A stretch of DNA of 64,000 nt from UPXZ01 sp047974405 (GTDB lineage: Bacteria > Bacteroidota > Bacteroidia > Bacteroidales > Paludibacteraceae): NCBI GenBank assembly GCA_047974405.1, contig JBKECI010000063.1:7638-71637 (forward strand). The letters run 5' to 3'. Under the pieces are notes generated by a model that was not told the origin of the DNA, searched no databases, and saw only the letters and a list, made by a program, of their open reading frames with translations. Every line of letters begins with the position of its first letter. Positions within the stretch are counted from its first letter, which is position 1. The position numbers and the translations under genes were made by a program. Positions 63,638 through 64,000 of this stretch are shown piece by piece.

Positions 63638-64000
63638 TTATTTCATTTTCTCAACAACATATAGACTGCAAACTCCAAAAAAGAAAGTTTTGTGCTGTAT
63701 AAGTTTAAAACTATTTTTTTCAAGGATAGCTATTAATTTTTTTCCTTGCGGAAATGCTTTCATCGAATCAGTTAGGTAGGCGTATGCTTTGGGGTCGTTG
63801 GCAAAAGTTTTTACGGCAAAGGGAATTAGCGTTTTGGTGTATAGCAAATATCCTTGTTTGATAATGGGAGTTTGTGGCTCGCTCATTTCGAGTATCACAA
63901 ACTTGCCTTGAGGTGCCAATACACGACGAATTTCCTGTAAACTTTGGTCTAATTTTTCGAAATTACGGATACCAAATGAAGTGGTGGCAGCATCAAAAAT
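63638..64000 (-). CDS. menG: Demethylmenaquinone/ubiquinone methyltransferase, 5' end outside window
   Basis: 121 codons visible; the frame is open through the last base, so the start is beyond the window. Seen: ATTSFGIRNFEKLDQSL, RRVLAPQGKFVILEMSEP and the C-terminal YAYLTDSMKAFPQGKKLIAIL, all typical of UbiE/MenG SAM methyltransferases. In Bacteroidota, which use menaquinone, it makes the last step of menaquinone synthesis. Confidence 0.92.
   Translation of the reverse strand: MFDAATTSFGIRNFEKLDQSLQEIRRVLAPQGKFVILEMSEPQTPIIKQGYLLYTKTLIPFAVKTFANDPKAYAYLTDSMKAFPQGKKLIAILEKNSFKLIQHKTFFFGVCSLYVVEKMK

Noticed and set aside
1..64000. CRISPR arrays, tRNA/rRNA genes, transposases, prophage genes
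   Set aside because: None was seen on reading both strands; a tRNAscan or Infernal run would be needed to exclude small RNAs.

Overview
This 64 kb, AT-rich window is a chromosomal segment of a member of the Bacteroidota, most likely Bacteroidales. The evidence is indirect but consistent: several promoters follow the Bacteroidota pattern (a -33 TTTG-like box, 19-22 nt, then TAnnTTTG), exported proteins end in type IX secretion (T9SS) sorting-like domains, the malic enzyme carries a phosphotransacetylase-like tail, trehalose synthase and phosphatase are fused, and the trp gene order is trpB-E-G-D-C-F-A. The species cannot be named from the sequence alone. I see no rRNA, tRNA, CRISPR array, transposase or prophage. 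Both edges cut genes: glmM on the left and menG/ubiE on the right.

Layout. 1-8.7 kb: end of glmM, a minus-strand run of Pif1-like helicase, Dabb protein, T9SS-exported subtilase and folC, then tilS. 8.8-21.8 kb, mostly plus strand: a vWA membrane protein, a GH2 glycosidase, recQ, an agmatine deiminase, an orphan HsdR_N-like protein (minus), amn-holA, a small acidic protein, and an LpxL-like acyltransferase with a GT2 glycosyltransferase. 22-32 kb: maeB, addA, a META/DUF4377-type lipoprotein, and an otsAB-mscS pair that looks like an osmotic-stress unit. 32.5-45 kb, all minus strand: the complete tryptophan operon followed at very short spacing by a broken small gene, a nitroreductase, a second GH2 enzyme, a Nudix hydrolase and a CPBP-family membrane protein. 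45-49 kb: one very large exported protein that appears to be two proteins joined in frame. 49-64 kb: proS, dnaB, a DUF554 protein, addB, a CYTH protein, pcrA/uvrD, an acyltransferase with an omega-amidase-like gene, an SdiA-regulated-type beta-propeller protein, an unrecognised protein and menG/ubiE.

The most interesting structure is the leader of the trp operon. Between a good promoter (44951-44981, minus) and trpB lies a 19-codon ORF with three consecutive Trp codons, then a mutually exclusive set of hairpins, then a perfect intrinsic terminator with an 11-T tail 29 nt before the trpB start. This is a complete ribosome-mediated attenuator in a Bacteroidota trp operon. Other points of note are a GxxExxY-family protein inserted between trpD and trpC with its active-site Glu apparently replaced, a nonsense-interrupted gene directly behind trpA, the unlinked addA and addB genes, the double-signal-peptide protein at 45.2 kb, and short repeats in front of otsAB and between the HsdR_N-like gene and amn.
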